This document shows positions 43,444 through 53,230 of a stretch of DNA of 64,000 nt, piece after piece. This DNA is from Roseiarcus sp963730555. GTDB lineage: Bacteria; Pseudomonadota; Alphaproteobacteria; Rhizobiales; Beijerinckiaceae. The notes beneath the pieces were generated by a model, which was not told the DNA's origin, ran no database searches, and saw nothing but the letters and a program-made list of their open reading frames with translations. The stretch is from contig CAVSSS010000038.1 of assembly GCA_963730555.1 (NCBI GenBank), forward strand, positions 1 through 64,000. The letters are read 5' to 3'. How positions within the stretch are numbered: the first letter of the stretch is position 1; the number at the start of each line of letters is the position of its first letter. The position numbers and the translations under genes are program-made.

Positions 43444-45516
43444 ATGTCGCTCGCCTTGATTCGCTCGAGCCTGGCCGTCGATCTCAATCCGGAGCAACAG
43501 CTCGCGGTCGAGTATGGAATTGGCGATCCGCAAGGTTCCGGGCCGTTGCTTGTCATTGCCGGCGCGGGCTCGGGCAAGACGGCGATGCTGGCGCATCGGG
43601 TGTCGGCGCTCATTCTCTCGGGCGCCGATCCGAAGCGCATCATGCTCGCGACCTTTTCACGTCGGGCGGCCGCGGAGCTTGGACGACGCGTCGAACGCCT
43701 GCTCGCCCGCCGTCTTGCGCCGGAGGCTGCCGCGGCAGCGAGGCCGGCCTATGCGGGAACGTTCCATGGCCTTGGCGCGCGGCTCCTGCGCGAATATGCG
43801 ACGCGACTTGGCCTCGATCCGCAATTCACCATCCATGATCGCGAGGATTCGGCCGACCTCATGAATTGGGGGCGCCACGAGATGGGCGTCGGCGCTGCGA
43901 AGCTGCGTTTCCCGACGAAATCGACGTGCCTTGCGATCTATTCGCGGGTCATCAACGCGAAAGGCGATCTCAAGGCGACGCTCGGCAAATGGTTCCCTTG
44001 GGTCGCCGCGCACGAGGACGCGCTGCGCACGCTCTTCGCGTCCTATGTCGAAATGAAGCAGCGCCAGAACGTGCTCGATTACGATGACCTTCTGCTCTAT
44101 TTCGCCCAGATGCTCGCCGAGCCGGCGATCGCGAGCGAGATCGCGGAGCGCTTCGATCATCTGCTGGTCGATGAATATCAGGACACCAACGCGCTGCAGG
44201 GCGAAATCGTGTTGGCGCTCAGGCCTCATGGGCGCGGCCTGACCGTTGTCGGCGACGACGCGCAGGCGATCTACTCCTTCCGCGCCGCGACGGTGCGCAA
44301 CATCCTCGACTTCCCCTGCGCTTTCGATCCGCCGGCGCATGTGGCGACGCTCGAGCGCAACTACCGTTCAAGCGGCGCTATCCTTGCCGCCGCCAATGCG
44401 GTTATCGCGCTCGCGCCCGAGCGCTTCGCCAAGACCCTTTGGACAGAAAGGCCGCACGGCCCTCTTCCCATGCTGGTCGCCGTTCCCGGCGATGCCGACC
44501 AGGCGCGCTTCGTCGCGACCCGCGTGCTCGCCAATCGCGAGGCTGGAGCTTCCCTAAAGGCTCAGGCAGTGCTGTTTCGCGCCTCCCACCACAGCGCCGC
44601 GCTCGAGCTCGAGCTCACGCGTCGCAATATTCCGTTCGTCAAATACGGCGGCTTGAAGTTCCTTGACGCGGCGCATGTCAAGGACGCGGTCGCGCTCATG
44701 CGCTTCGCTGAGAATCCGCGCGATCGAATCGCGGGCTTTCGCGTCGCCCAGCTCATGCCCGGCGTCGGCCCAAAGGTCGCCGAGACCATCGTCGCGGCCG
44801 CGGCTGCCGACGATGGCTTCGCGACGATGGCCGCGCTGTCGACCCCGGCCCGAGCGCGCGACGGCTTTCCTGCCTTCGCTGATCTCATGCGCCGACTTGC
44901 GTCGCGCGCAGCGCCGTGGCCGGCGGAGATCGGCGACGCTGTCGCATGGCTCATGCCCCTCATGGAGGCCCGCTACGACGACGCGCGTGTGCGGATGGGC
45001 GATCTCGAGGCGCTCGAGCGCATCGCCGCTTCGTTCCCGTCGCGCGAGCGTTTCCTGAGCGAGCTCGCGCTCGATCCGCCGGACGCGACCAGCGACGAAG
45101 CGGGGCCGCCGCTGACGGACGAGGACTTTCTCATCCTTTCGACCATCCATTCCGCCAAGGGCCAGGAATGGCGCTCGGTGTTCGTCCTGAACTGTGTCGA
45201 CGGCTGCATTCCCTCGGACCTCGCGACCGGCTCGTCCGAAGAGATCGAGGAGGAGCGGCGGCTGCTCTATGTCGCGATGACGCGGGCGAAGGACGATCTC
45301 GCGCTCCTCACGCCGCAGCGCTTCTATGTCCACGGGCAGCCGCGCAATGGCGACCGCACCGTATACGCGAGCCGCACGCGTTTCATCCCGCCGCCTCTGC
45401 TCAAGCACTTCGACCGGCAGACCTGGCCTCAAGCCGAGCCGGCGGGAGGTCGGGCAGCCGCTATGGACGGCCCGCGGGTCGATCTTCAGGCGCGCATGCG
45501 GGCGATGTGGCGCTGA
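43444..45516 (+). CDS. UvrD/Rep-type ATP-dependent DNA helicase
   Basis: 690 residues. Superfamily 1A helicase motifs in order: Q-motif LNPEQQLAV, Walker A VIAGAGSGKTAML, motif II LLVDEYQDTN, motif III VVGDDAQAIYSFRAA, motif IV region LERNYRSS, motif V LSTIHSAKGQEW and motif VI YVAMTRAKDDL. It unwinds DNA 3' to 5' during repair or restart of replication. It is shorter than UvrD (about 720) and lacks the long C-terminal tail. ATG 43444 gives the usual spacing before the Q-motif. Confidence 0.9.
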   Translation: MSLALIRSSLAVDLNPEQQLAVEYGIGDPQGSGPLLVIAGAGSGKTAMLAHRVSALILSGADPKRIMLATFSRRAAAELGRRVERLLARRLAPEAAAAARPAYAGTFHGLGARLLREYATRLGLDPQFTIHDREDSADLMNWGRHEMGVGAAKLRFPTKSTCLAIYSRVINAKGDLKATLGKWFPWVAAHEDALRTLFASYVEMKQRQNVLDYDDLLLYFAQMLAEPAIASEIAERFDHLLVDEYQDTNALQGEIVLALRPHGRGLTVVGDDAQAIYSFRAATVRNILDFPCAFDPPAHVATLERNYRSSGAILAAANAVIALAPERFAKTLWTERPHGPLPMLVAVPGDADQARFVATRVLANREAGASLKAQAVLFRASHHSAALELELTRRNIPFVKYGGLKFLDAAHVKDAVALMRFAENPRDRIAGFRVAQLMPGVGPKVAETIVAAAAADDGFATMAALSTPARARDGFPAFADLMRRLASRAAPWPAEIGDAVAWLMPLMEARYDDARVRMGDLEALERIAASFPSRERFLSELALDPPDATSDEAGPPLTDEDFLILSTIHSAKGQEWRSVFVLNCVDGCIPSDLATGSSEEIEEERRLLYVAMTRAKDDLALLTPQRFYVHGQPRNGDRTVYASRTRFIPPPLLKHFDRQTWPQAEPAGGRAAAMDGPRVDLQARMRAMWR

Positions 45517-45722
45517 GACAGCCGCCGAGGCGAACCTCGTCCGACGCGGAATTCCCCATCCTGCGCAGCGAACTCCGGCCGATGGCTGGCGTCATTGGAC
45601 CAGTTGCCTTCGACCGGCTCCCCCTTGCGCTTCGTCCTGATCTGTGGTGGTGACATGTCAGAAGAACAGGCGGACGAGCGAAACGTCAGCAGCAACCGGG
45701 TTGAGCGCGAAGGAAGCAAGGC

Positions 45723-46463
45723 TTGCCGATTCTTGAATTGAACGCGGTGTCGAAACATTTCGGCGCGATTCATGCGCTGAACGAAGTCGACATGGCGCTC
45801 GAGTCCGGCGAAGTGTTGGGCCTGATGGGCGACAATGGCGCCGGCAAGTCGACCCTGGTCAAGGTCATCGCCGGCAATTTTCCCCCGACCCACGGCGAGA
45901 TCCGCCTCAACGGCGAGGCGGTGCACTTTCACAAGCCTGTCGAGGCGCGCGAGAAGGGGATCGAGGTCGTCTACCAGGACTTGGCGCTCTGCAACAACCT
46001 GTCGGCCGCGGCCAACGTTTTCCTTGGGCGTGAAATCAAGCGCGGCGCGGGTCCGTTTCGCTGGCTCGACCATAAGGCGATGGCAAAGCGCGCTGGCGAA
46101 TTGTTCAGCGAGCTGAAGTCCGAGACAAGGCCCCGGGACCTCGTGCGTCAGATGTCTGGAGGTCAACGCCAGGCTGTCGCCATCGCCCGCACTCGCCTCT
46201 CGAAGGCGCGGCTCGTCTTGATGGACGAGCCGACAGCCGCGATCTCGGTGAGACAGGTGGCTGAGGTGCTGGAGCTTATCCGTCGGCTGAAGGACGCCGG
46301 CATGGCGATCATCCTCATCAGCCATCGTATGCCGGACGTCTTCGCCGTCTGCGATCGGGTCATGGTAATGCGGCGCGGCAATAAGGTTGCCGACAAGGCG
46401 ATTCATGCGACGAGCCCGGAAGAAGTGACCGGCTTGATCACCGGCGCAATCCACGCGGCTTGA
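45723..46463 (+). CDS. sugar ABC transporter ATP-binding protein (single-domain, Frc-type)
   Basis: 246 residues with Walker A GDNGAGKSTLVKV, signature MSGGQRQAVAIAR and Walker B LVLMDEPTAAIS. Only one nucleotide-binding domain is present, as in fructose (FrcA-type) importers. TTG 45723 is the nominal start. An upstream ATG at 45655 (MSEEQADERNVSSNRVE) is in another frame that would join it after a one-base correction near 45722, so an N-terminal extension is possible. It is followed by permease and binding-protein genes. Confidence 0.85.
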   Translation: MPILELNAVSKHFGAIHALNEVDMALESGEVLGLMGDNGAGKSTLVKVIAGNFPPTHGEIRLNGEAVHFHKPVEAREKGIEVVYQDLALCNNLSAAANVFLGREIKRGAGPFRWLDHKAMAKRAGELFSELKSETRPRDLVRQMSGGQRQAVAIARTRLSKARLVLMDEPTAAISVRQVAEVLELIRRLKDAGMAIILISHRMPDVFAVCDRVMVMRRGNKVADKAIHATSPEEVTGLITGAIHAA

Positions 46464-46473
46464 GGAGCCTTCT

Positions 46474-47505
46474 ATGGCAAGCGAAGCACCGCAAGCCAAT
46501 GTCTCGATCGAATCGGTGCTGGACATCCAGCAACACAGTTTCTGGCAGCGCTTCACGGGTTCGCAAGCGTTCTGGGTGACGGTCGCGCTCATCATCATTT
46601 GCATCGTGATGAGCTGGCTGCAGCCGGCGTCGTTCGCCACGGCTGACAATTTCTACAACACGACGCGCAATTTTTCCTTCATTGGCATCATGGCGCTTGG
46701 CATGACCGCGGTGATCGCGACGGGCGGCATCGATCTCTCGGTCGGCTCGATCATGGGTCTGACCGCTGTCTCGTGCGGCCTCGTGCTCGAAGCTGGCTAC
46801 CCGGCCTGGGCCGCCGTCATTGTCGGCCTGCTCGCGGGAGGCGTCGCCGGGCTCATCAACGGCGTCATCATCGCCTATCTCGGCCTGTCGCCCTTCGTCA
46901 CAACACTCGGAATGCTGGCAATCGCGCGATCGGTTGCGGTGGTGTTGTCGGGCAACCGCATGCTTTACAACTTTGGTCCCGGCGGACCGGGGTTCAAAGC
47001 GCTTGGGAGCGGCGCATGGCACATCACGCCGCATTTCGAACTAAGTTATCCGCTCCTTTTCCTCATCGTCCTGACATTCATTGTTGGACTGGTCTACAAG
47101 ATGACAAGCTGGGGTCGCCACGTGCTGGCGATCGGCGGAAACGAGCAGGCGGCGCTCCTCACCGGCGTCCCGGTCAACCTCATCAAGGTGCAAGTCTATG
47201 TGTTCTCCGGCCTAACGGCCGCTTTCGCCGCAATTCTCTCCGTTGGCTGGGCGGGATCCGCGATCAACGCCCTTGGCGCAACTTATGAACTCCTCGCCAT
47301 CTCGGCCGCCGTTATCGGAGGCGCAAACTTGATGGGCGGCGAGGCCAGCGCCTATGGCGCGTTCATCGGCGCGGCGCTCATCTTTACGATCCGCAATTCA
47401 CTTCTGATGGCGGGCGTCGATTCGAATTGGCAAGGAACATTCGTCGGCTTGTTCTTGATCGGAGCGGTTTACCTCGGGAAGCTTCGAGGAGCGAAACGCG
47501 AGTGA
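46474..47505 (+). CDS. sugar ABC transporter permease (Rbs/Frc family)
   Basis: 343-residue membrane protein. The BPD_transp_2 pattern shows IMALGMTAVIATGGIDLSVGSIMGLTAV, AGLINGVIIAYLGLSPFVTTLGMLAI and VIGGANLMGGEASAYGAFIGA. About ten helices. It lies 10 nt after the ATPase gene. The substrate is probably a monosaccharide or polyol. Confidence 0.9.
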   Translation: MASEAPQANVSIESVLDIQQHSFWQRFTGSQAFWVTVALIIICIVMSWLQPASFATADNFYNTTRNFSFIGIMALGMTAVIATGGIDLSVGSIMGLTAVSCGLVLEAGYPAWAAVIVGLLAGGVAGLINGVIIAYLGLSPFVTTLGMLAIARSVAVVLSGNRMLYNFGPGGPGFKALGSGAWHITPHFELSYPLLFLIVLTFIVGLVYKMTSWGRHVLAIGGNEQAALLTGVPVNLIKVQVYVFSGLTAAFAAILSVGWAGSAINALGATYELLAISAAVIGGANLMGGEASAYGAFIGAALIFTIRNSLLMAGVDSNWQGTFVGLFLIGAVYLGKLRGAKRE

Positions 47506-47566
47506 CCCCATCGGGGACCCGCGTCTACCAGGCCCACTGGGCCGTACTAAGCAGGGAGGAAGAACA

Positions 47567-48584
47567 ATGTTGAAACTAATGTTGACCGGCGCTGTCGCGG
47601 CCGGGGCGTTGCTTGCGGTCTCAGCTTCCGCGCGGGCGGCGGACGCCTACACCTTCGCGCTCGTGCCGAAGAACACCAACAACCCATTCTTCGACCAGGC
47701 GCTGGCGGGTTGCAAGAAGGCGGAGAAGGAGCTCAAGGGCGCGGTCAAGTGCCTTTACATCGGGCCGGGCGAACACGGCGGCGGCGACGAGGAAGCGCAG
47801 ATCGTAGCCGACCTCATCACCAAGAAAGTCGACGGCATCGCCGTGTCTCCGGCGAACGCGCCCGCCATGGCCAATGCGTTGCAGGGCGCAGCCGCCGCGA
47901 AGATCCCGGTTTTAACGTGGGACTCGGACTTGTTGCCCAAGGACAAGGCGCTGCGCCTCGCCTATGTCGGCACGCATAACTATGACATCGGCGTCAACAT
48001 CGCCAAGCTCGTCATGGCGATCAAGCCCAAGGGCGGCACGATCTGCATCCAGTCCGGCGGCGCCGCGGCGTCTAACCATAACGAGCGCATGCAGGGCATT
48101 CGCGACACTCTTGCGGGTCAGAAGAGCGCTGAAATCACCCGGCGTCCGCCTGACCGGACAGAATGGCTGGAAGGAAGCCGAGGGCTGCCCGCTTTACACA
48201 AATGACGACTTTACGGTCGCCAATCAGCAGATGGAGGACATCCTCAACAAGTATCCGGACCTCGACGCCTTCACGCCGACGGGCGGGTTCCCGCAGTTCC
48301 TGCCGGACGCCTATGAGAAGACCGCCACGAAGTACAAGGACAAGATCGCTTCCGGCCAGTTGGCGCTCGTCGTCGCCGATACGCTCCCGGTCCAGATCGA
48401 ACTGATGAAGAAGGGCTTGTCGGCTGGACAGGTCGGGCAGCGTCCGTTCGAGATGGGATACAAGGCGATGTACTTCCTCAAGGACATCAAGGACGGCAAA
48501 GCGCCGCCCTCCGATCCGACCTATACCGGCCTTGACGTTTGCACGCCGAAGACGGCCGACACCTGCGTCGGCGGCGGCAGCTAA
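47567..48584 (+). pseudogene. sugar ABC transporter substrate-binding protein, one frameshift
   Basis: Periplasmic binding protein of the peripla_BP_4 type, about 338 residues when repaired. The signal peptide ends ASARAADA. The core reads FALVPKNTNNPFFDQAL, LITKKVDGIAVSPANAPAM and KIPVLTWDSDL. The frame breaks near 48135 and continues GWKEAEGCPLYTNDDFTVANQQM to the stop at 48582. A ribosome site AGGGAGGAAGAAC precedes the ATG. It is the third gene of the ATPase-permease-binding protein operon. Confidence 0.87.
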
Positions 48585-48609
48585 GCCTCACGAAGCAACA
48601 GCAAACTGG

Positions 48610-48635
48610 GGGCCGGCCTCGCGCCGGCCCTTTTT
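48610..48635 (+). terminator. rho-independent terminator of the sugar ABC operon
   Basis: GGGCCGGC (48610-48617), 5-nt loop, GCCGGCCC (48623-48630), then TTTTT. It lies between convergent genes; the last codon of the beta-lactamase on the other strand overlaps the T-run. Confidence 0.92.
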
Positions 48636-49522
48636 AGCTGAACGTCTCCGCAATCAGCGCCCCGACTTCCTTGTGGATTGCGTTGCGCGCGTCCATTGGC
48701 GCGGACGAACTCGGTGTAATAGGCCGTGGCGATGATCGGCGCGCGTTCCGGCGGCCATAGGATCGCGATCGTGTTCGTCGATCCGCGATCGCCGCTGCCG
48801 GTCTTGTCGCCGATGCGCCATGAAGGCGGGAGTCCGGCGCGGAGCCTTTTGTCGCCGACCTTGTCGTTGATGAGCCACGTCTGGAGCTGACGGCGGGACG
48901 GATCCGACAGCGCATCGCCCAACAACACCTTTCGCATGTCCTCGGCCATGGCGGCCGGACTCGTCCTATCGCGCTCGTCCCCAGGCGCCGCTTCGTTGAG
49001 AGTGGGCTCATTGCGGTCGAGCCGCGTCACGTTGTCGCCGAGCGAGCGCGCGAATTGCGTGAATCCCGCAGGGCCGCCGATCGCCTGCAGGACGAGGTTT
49101 GCGGCGGTGTTGTCGCTCCAATCGATCGCCGCGGCGCAGAGATCGGCAAGCGTCATGCCTCCCTCGGCTGCGTGTGCCTTGGTGATTGGCGCGTAGTCGA
49201 GCAGATCGCTCATCCGGTAGGCGATCCTTCGATCGAGGCGCTCGGCGCCGTCGTCCACTCGCTTGAGCGTGGCGGCCGCTGCGAGAAGCTTGAACGTGCT
49301 GCACATCGGGAACCGTTCGTCGGCGCGGTGCTCGATCGTCGCGCCGGCGCCGGTCTCGCGCACAAAGACGCCGAGCCTGCCGCCCTCGCGCGCCTCGATC
49401 TCGGCGAGGCGCTTGTTGGCAAGGTTCAGGCGCTCTTCGGCTGAGGGTGCTGCGCGCGCGCGAACGGACGCGGCCGTAACCGCGAGGCCGGCAAGGAATG
49501 AACGACGGCTCAGACGACGCAT
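48634..49522 (-). pseudogene. class A beta-lactamase, frameshift near the C-terminus
   Basis: Serine beta-lactamase with a twin-arginine-type leader (RRLSRRSFLAGLAVTAASV). All active-site elements are visible: Ser75-x-x-Lys78 in MCSTFKLL, Ser136-Asp-Asn138 in WSDNTA, Glu172 in NEPTLN and Lys240-Thr-Gly in DKTGSGD. It would hydrolyse penicillins and possibly cephalosporins in the periplasm. Near 48700 the frame shifts; the natural end (DARNAIHKEVGALIAETFS) is at 48634. Without correction the protein runs on to 48581. The core is intact, so activity is plausible. Confidence 0.88.
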
Positions 49523-49767
49523 GTTTTGACCTCAATCGTGGTGCGCGCGATCCGCCGAATGATTGAGGCGCTTGGATGGCGCGGCCCGTCCGACGTTGAA
49601 GAATGGGTGCGCCTCTCTCAAGAGGCGCGGCGCTATGTTCGTTCCAAAGCAGAATAGAAAGCTTGGCTCTGGCGCAACGCGGCGCGTCTCGTCTACACAT
49701 GCCGATTACGATCCGGGGCCAATGCTGTCTAAGAGGCTGGAAGGCGCCTCATGAGGGGGAGAAGCGA

Positions 49768-51093
49768 ATGCGCTTGACTATCGTCGGCGTCGCTCTTGCG
49801 GCGCTGCTCGCGGTTTCGGCATGCTCCAAGGGCGACAGGGGCGAGCAAGGTTCGGCCGGGCCGCCGGGACAGCAGGGTCCCGCCGGGCCTCCCGGACCGA
49901 AGGGCGAGCCAGGCGCGGTCGGCGCGATTGGGCCGCAGGGGCCGAAGGGCGACACCGGCGCTGACGGTCCGCCCGGCGCGAGAGGCGAACCCGGGCCGGC
50001 CGGGCCGCCGGGACCTCCGGGTCCCCCGGGTCCCGACGGGCCGCAGGGGGCGAAGGGCGATGTCGGCGCCGCCGGACCGCCCGGTTTGCAGGGACCCAAA
50101 GGCGAGCCGGGCCTCGAGGGGTCGGCCGGGCCTCAAGGACCCAAGGGCGATTCAGGCGCGGCAGGGCCGGCGGGGCCGCCTGGACCGGTTGGGCCCAAGG
50201 GTGAAGCGGGGGGTGTGGGTGCGGTCGGTCCGCGGGGGCCGGCGGGACCTCCTGGGCCCAAGGGCGATGTCGGCGCGGCCGGACCGAAGGGAGAGGTCGG
50301 CGCGATCGGACCGCCTGGGCCTTCAGGGCCTTCCGGCGCCAAGGGCGAGGCCGGAGCGGCAGGACCGAAAGGCGAAATTGGCGCGACTGGACCTCGAGGG
50401 TTAGTCGGCCCGCCTGGTCCGAAAGGCGAAGTCGGCGCAGTCGGGCCTCCCGGGCTGGCCGGATCAGCTGGACCGCCTGGCCCAAAGGGCGAGGCTGGGC
50501 CTAGGGGCGAAGTCGGAGCGGCTGGGCCCCCCGGGCTGGCCGGACCACCTGGACCGCCTGGCCCAAAGGGCGAGGCTGGGCCGAAGGGCGAAGTCGGAGC
50601 CCCTGGGTCGAAGGGTGAGATTGGCGAGGTTGGCCCAGCGGGACCCGTGGGACCTCCCGGGCCCAAGGGCGAAGTGGGAGCGGCCGGGCCCAAGGGCGAA
50701 ACTGGCGGGGCCGGACCGCCTGGGCCGGTTGGACCGGCGGGGCCAAAGGGGGAGGCCGGGATCGCCGGCGCGATCGGCCCTCAGGGGCCGGCGGGGCGCA
50801 TAGGTCCCTCCGGGCCGGCCGGGCCCCCAGGCCCCCCCGGCGCCGTCGGAGCCCAGGGGCAGATGGGGCCGCTTGGCCCTCAAGGCCCCGCGGGGCCGCC
50901 CGGACCGCAAGGGCCGGCCGGCGTCGGCGCGAACCTCAGGGTGGTCAGCGACGCCGGCCAGGCGTCTTGCGGCGCGGGCGAGATCATGGCCAGCGCCTAT
51001 TGCGCGGGCGGCGCCAACCTGCGCATCGATGGAATAAGGGGCGCAAGCTGCGATGGCGGCGCCAAGGCGGTGATCGTTTGCGCTAAGCAATGA
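49768..51093 (+). CDS. collagen-like lipoprotein (Gly-X-Y repeats)
   Basis: 441 residues. ATG 49768 follows GAGGGGGAGAAG. A lipoprotein signal ends at the lipobox VSAC with Cys19. From about residue 22 to 385 there is an almost unbroken run of Gly-X-Y triplets rich in GPPGPKGE and GPKGDVGAAG, which predicts a collagen triple helix stabilised by Lys-Gly-Glu/Asp pairs. The C-terminal 55 residues form a compact domain with four cysteines (QASCGAGE, SAYCAGG, GASCDGG, VIVCAKQ), perhaps a trimerisation head. Probably a surface or periplasmic fibre. The repeat DNA is highly GC-rich. Confidence 0.9.
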   Translation: MRLTIVGVALAALLAVSACSKGDRGEQGSAGPPGQQGPAGPPGPKGEPGAVGAIGPQGPKGDTGADGPPGARGEPGPAGPPGPPGPPGPDGPQGAKGDVGAAGPPGLQGPKGEPGLEGSAGPQGPKGDSGAAGPAGPPGPVGPKGEAGGVGAVGPRGPAGPPGPKGDVGAAGPKGEVGAIGPPGPSGPSGAKGEAGAAGPKGEIGATGPRGLVGPPGPKGEVGAVGPPGLAGSAGPPGPKGEAGPRGEVGAAGPPGLAGPPGPPGPKGEAGPKGEVGAPGSKGEIGEVGPAGPVGPPGPKGEVGAAGPKGETGGAGPPGPVGPAGPKGEAGIAGAIGPQGPAGRIGPSGPAGPPGPPGAVGAQGQMGPLGPQGPAGPPGPQGPAGVGANLRVVSDAGQASCGAGEIMASAYCAGGANLRIDGIRGASCDGGAKAVIVCAKQ

Positions 51094-51192
51094 GTGGCGT
51101 TCGCAATGCGGCGAGCGCTAAGATCGGACGGTGGGCTTGCGGCGACGAACGATCACCTGACCGTCCGGTGATTCAACATTGAGGAGGAAACG

Positions 51193-51507
51193 ATGATTCG
51201 ATTGACGGTTCTCTATCCCGCAAAGGACGGTGAAGCCTTCAACTACGACTATTATTTCGGGACGCATCACAAGCTCCTGGTCACTCGATGGAAGCCGGAG
51301 GGGATGGTAAGCTGCGAATTCGATAAGGGCGTGTCCGATCCGGCCGGCGGCAAACCGCCCTATCTCGCCATCGCCTATCTCAAGTTCAACTCCGTCGAGG
51401 ACCTCCAGAAAGCGCTCGCCAAGCATGGCGCCGAGATCATGGGCGACGTCCCCAACTACACGAAGATCGAACCGATCATGCAGGTGAACGAGGTGATGGC
51501 GAGCTGA
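51193..51507 (+). CDS. EthD-family small protein
   Basis: 104 residues of the EthD/dimeric alpha-beta barrel fold. Landmarks are IRLTVLYPAKDGEAFNYDYYFGTHHKLL at the start and AIAYLKFNSVEDLQKALAKHG in the middle. EthD relatives accompany alkyl-ether degradation or monooxygenases, but most have no known reaction. ATG 51193 follows GAGGAGGAAAC. Confidence 0.85.
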   Translation: MIRLTVLYPAKDGEAFNYDYYFGTHHKLLVTRWKPEGMVSCEFDKGVSDPAGGKPPYLAIAYLKFNSVEDLQKALAKHGAEIMGDVPNYTKIEPIMQVNEVMAS

Positions 51508-51520
51508 GGTCTAGGGCCTC

Positions 51521-53230
51521 TTAAGGACGGAATTTGGAGCGTCGCCATTCGCGACGCAACTGTCGCTCGTTCAACGAGTTCGGGTACCAGTAGGCGGCCT
51601 GCGGTTTCGTTCGGTCGACGACCACGAACTGGTTGGCGAACACGCGATAGGATGGGCTCTGGTCGCCGTCCGGCCATTGCACGCGGATTTCCGCGCGCTC
51701 GGCCGTGCCGAGGCCGACATGGATGAAGCCCGAATGGCCGGAGGCGTCGCCGCCGCCGACGTCGACGAAGCGGGTCTGGGTGCGGGTCCCTGTCCTGATC
51801 GAAATCCTCGCCCCGACGGCGTTGCGGTTGGGATTGGGCTCAACGAGTTTGATCTCGCTCCAGTTGCCCATGGGCAGCGGCGGCCCGTCGCCATTCCTGG
51901 CGCCTATGTTGCGCCAGAGCAGAACATTCGAGCCACGATTGATCTGCAGGATGTCGAGCCGCCCGTCGAGGTTGAAGTCGGTGATGAGCGCGCCGCGCCC
52001 CTTGGCGTTACAAGCGATGCCAGCCTCGTCCCCTGCTTCGGCGAATTTGCCGTTCCATTGGCCTAGAAGCAGATTGCTTGGATCGTAGGCGGCGAAGTCC
52101 GGCATCTGGTCGAGGTTGCCCTTGGAGACGAAGATGTCGCTGAGCCCGTCATTGTTGAAGTCGGCGAATTCGGCGTGCCAGGCAGTCGACGGCCGTTTGT
52201 CGCCGCCTGCATAGGGAATATGCGCGGTCACGCCGACTTCGCCGGCGATATCCCGATAGACGGGCGCTTCGCCGCGCTCGGCCGCTTCGGGATCGAGCTT
52301 CTGCAGCTTCTCGTCACCCATTGATGTCAGGAAATATTGCGGGTAGCCCGAGCCGTCGAGATCGCCTTCGGCGATGCCCATGCCGTAGATCGACAAATGT
52401 CGCCAGCCGTCCGCGCGGCTGTAAAGACGGGGCGTCTTGCCCGGCTCGATGCGCCACATCTGCTCCTCTCCGCCGCGGTAATATTGCCGGTCGTTGGAGA
52501 CGCGCAGGGAGGGCTCGCCCGACTTGTTCCAGTCGGTGAACAGCATCGAGAGCGCGCAGAAGCCGGGCGCAAGGGGCGTACGCACCGAATAGTCCGGCTT
52601 GTCACCAGCTTGAGGGCGATAGATCGAATTGTCCGCGCAGGTGCCCCAGGGCGAGCCGGGCGCGTCGCGATCGACGTAGTGTCCGATTGCGAGCGTCGGG
52701 AATTTCTGCCCCGGCTCCCATTCGGCGGCGAACGAGGTCGTCCAGCCTGTATCGCCGTCGAAATCCCACTCGTGGTTGGCGAGCGTGAAGGTGCAGTCGG
52801 GACCGCCCTTGAGCATGAGGTTGGCGCCCACTCGCAGCACAAACAGATCCATATGGCCGTCGCCGTCGATGTCGATCGGATAGGCGCCGATGACATTGGT
52901 GAGCAGCTTCGGATCGGCGCCGATGTCGAGCGCCTTCTCCTCGAATTTGAGCGGGCCCCCGGCCTTGGATTTGTTAACGAACAGCTTCGCCGGATTCTTG
53001 CCGCCCGCCAGGAACACCGAGGGAAAGCCCGAGCCGTCGCAATCGAACGCCGCCCCGCCGCCGCCGACGAAGAATTCCCACGGACCGTCGTAGACGCTGT
53101 GGAGGCCTGCCGCCTCCGCCTCTTCATGCATGAGGGGCACATCGCCTAGCGGCTTCTGCCGGTCCTCGCCGGCGCGCGCTCCCGCCAGGCCGATGAGAAG
53201 CGCGAGGATGCAGACGACGATCCGCATCAT
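51521..53230 (-). CDS. secreted FG-GAP/VCBS repeat protein with an ASPIC/UnbV C-terminus
   Basis: 569 residues with a signal peptide (LLIGLAGARAG). Several FG-GAP-type calcium-binding blades of a beta-propeller are visible, for example DIDGDGHMDLFVLRV, DFNNDGLSDIFVSKG and DFNLDGRLDILQINRG. The C-terminal ASPIC/UnbV segment reads AERAEIRVQWPDGDQSPSYRV. Proteins of this CRTAC-like class are extracellular or periplasmic and often act with redox or polymer-binding partners. It overlaps the upstream di-haem gene by 4 nt, so the two are co-translated. Confidence 0.85.
   Translation of the reverse strand: MMRIVVCILALLIGLAGARAGEDRQKPLGDVPLMHEEAEAAGLHSVYDGPWEFFVGGGGAAFDCDGSGFPSVFLAGGKNPAKLFVNKSKAGGPLKFEEKALDIGADPKLLTNVIGAYPIDIDGDGHMDLFVLRVGANLMLKGGPDCTFTLANHEWDFDGDTGWTTSFAAEWEPGQKFPTLAIGHYVDRDAPGSPWGTCADNSIYRPQAGDKPDYSVRTPLAPGFCALSMLFTDWNKSGEPSLRVSNDRQYYRGGEEQMWRIEPGKTPRLYSRADGWRHLSIYGMGIAEGDLDGSGYPQYFLTSMGDEKLQKLDPEAAERGEAPVYRDIAGEVGVTAHIPYAGGDKRPSTAWHAEFADFNNDGLSDIFVSKGNLDQMPDFAAYDPSNLLLGQWNGKFAEAGDEAGIACNAKGRGALITDFNLDGRLDILQINRGSNVLLWRNIGARNGDGPPLPMGNWSEIKLVEPNPNRNAVGARISIRTGTRTQTRFVDVGGGDASGHSGFIHVGLGTAERAEIRVQWPDGDQSPSYRVFANQFVVVDRTKPQAAYWYPNSLNERQLRREWRRSKFRP

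Noticed and set aside
49749..50693. Proline-rich open frames antisense to the collagen-like gene
   Set aside because: They are produced by the Gly-X-Y codon repeat read backwards.
49850..50930. CRISPR-like short repeats
   Set aside because: The periodicity is triplet codon repetition of a coding sequence, without spacers or cas genes.
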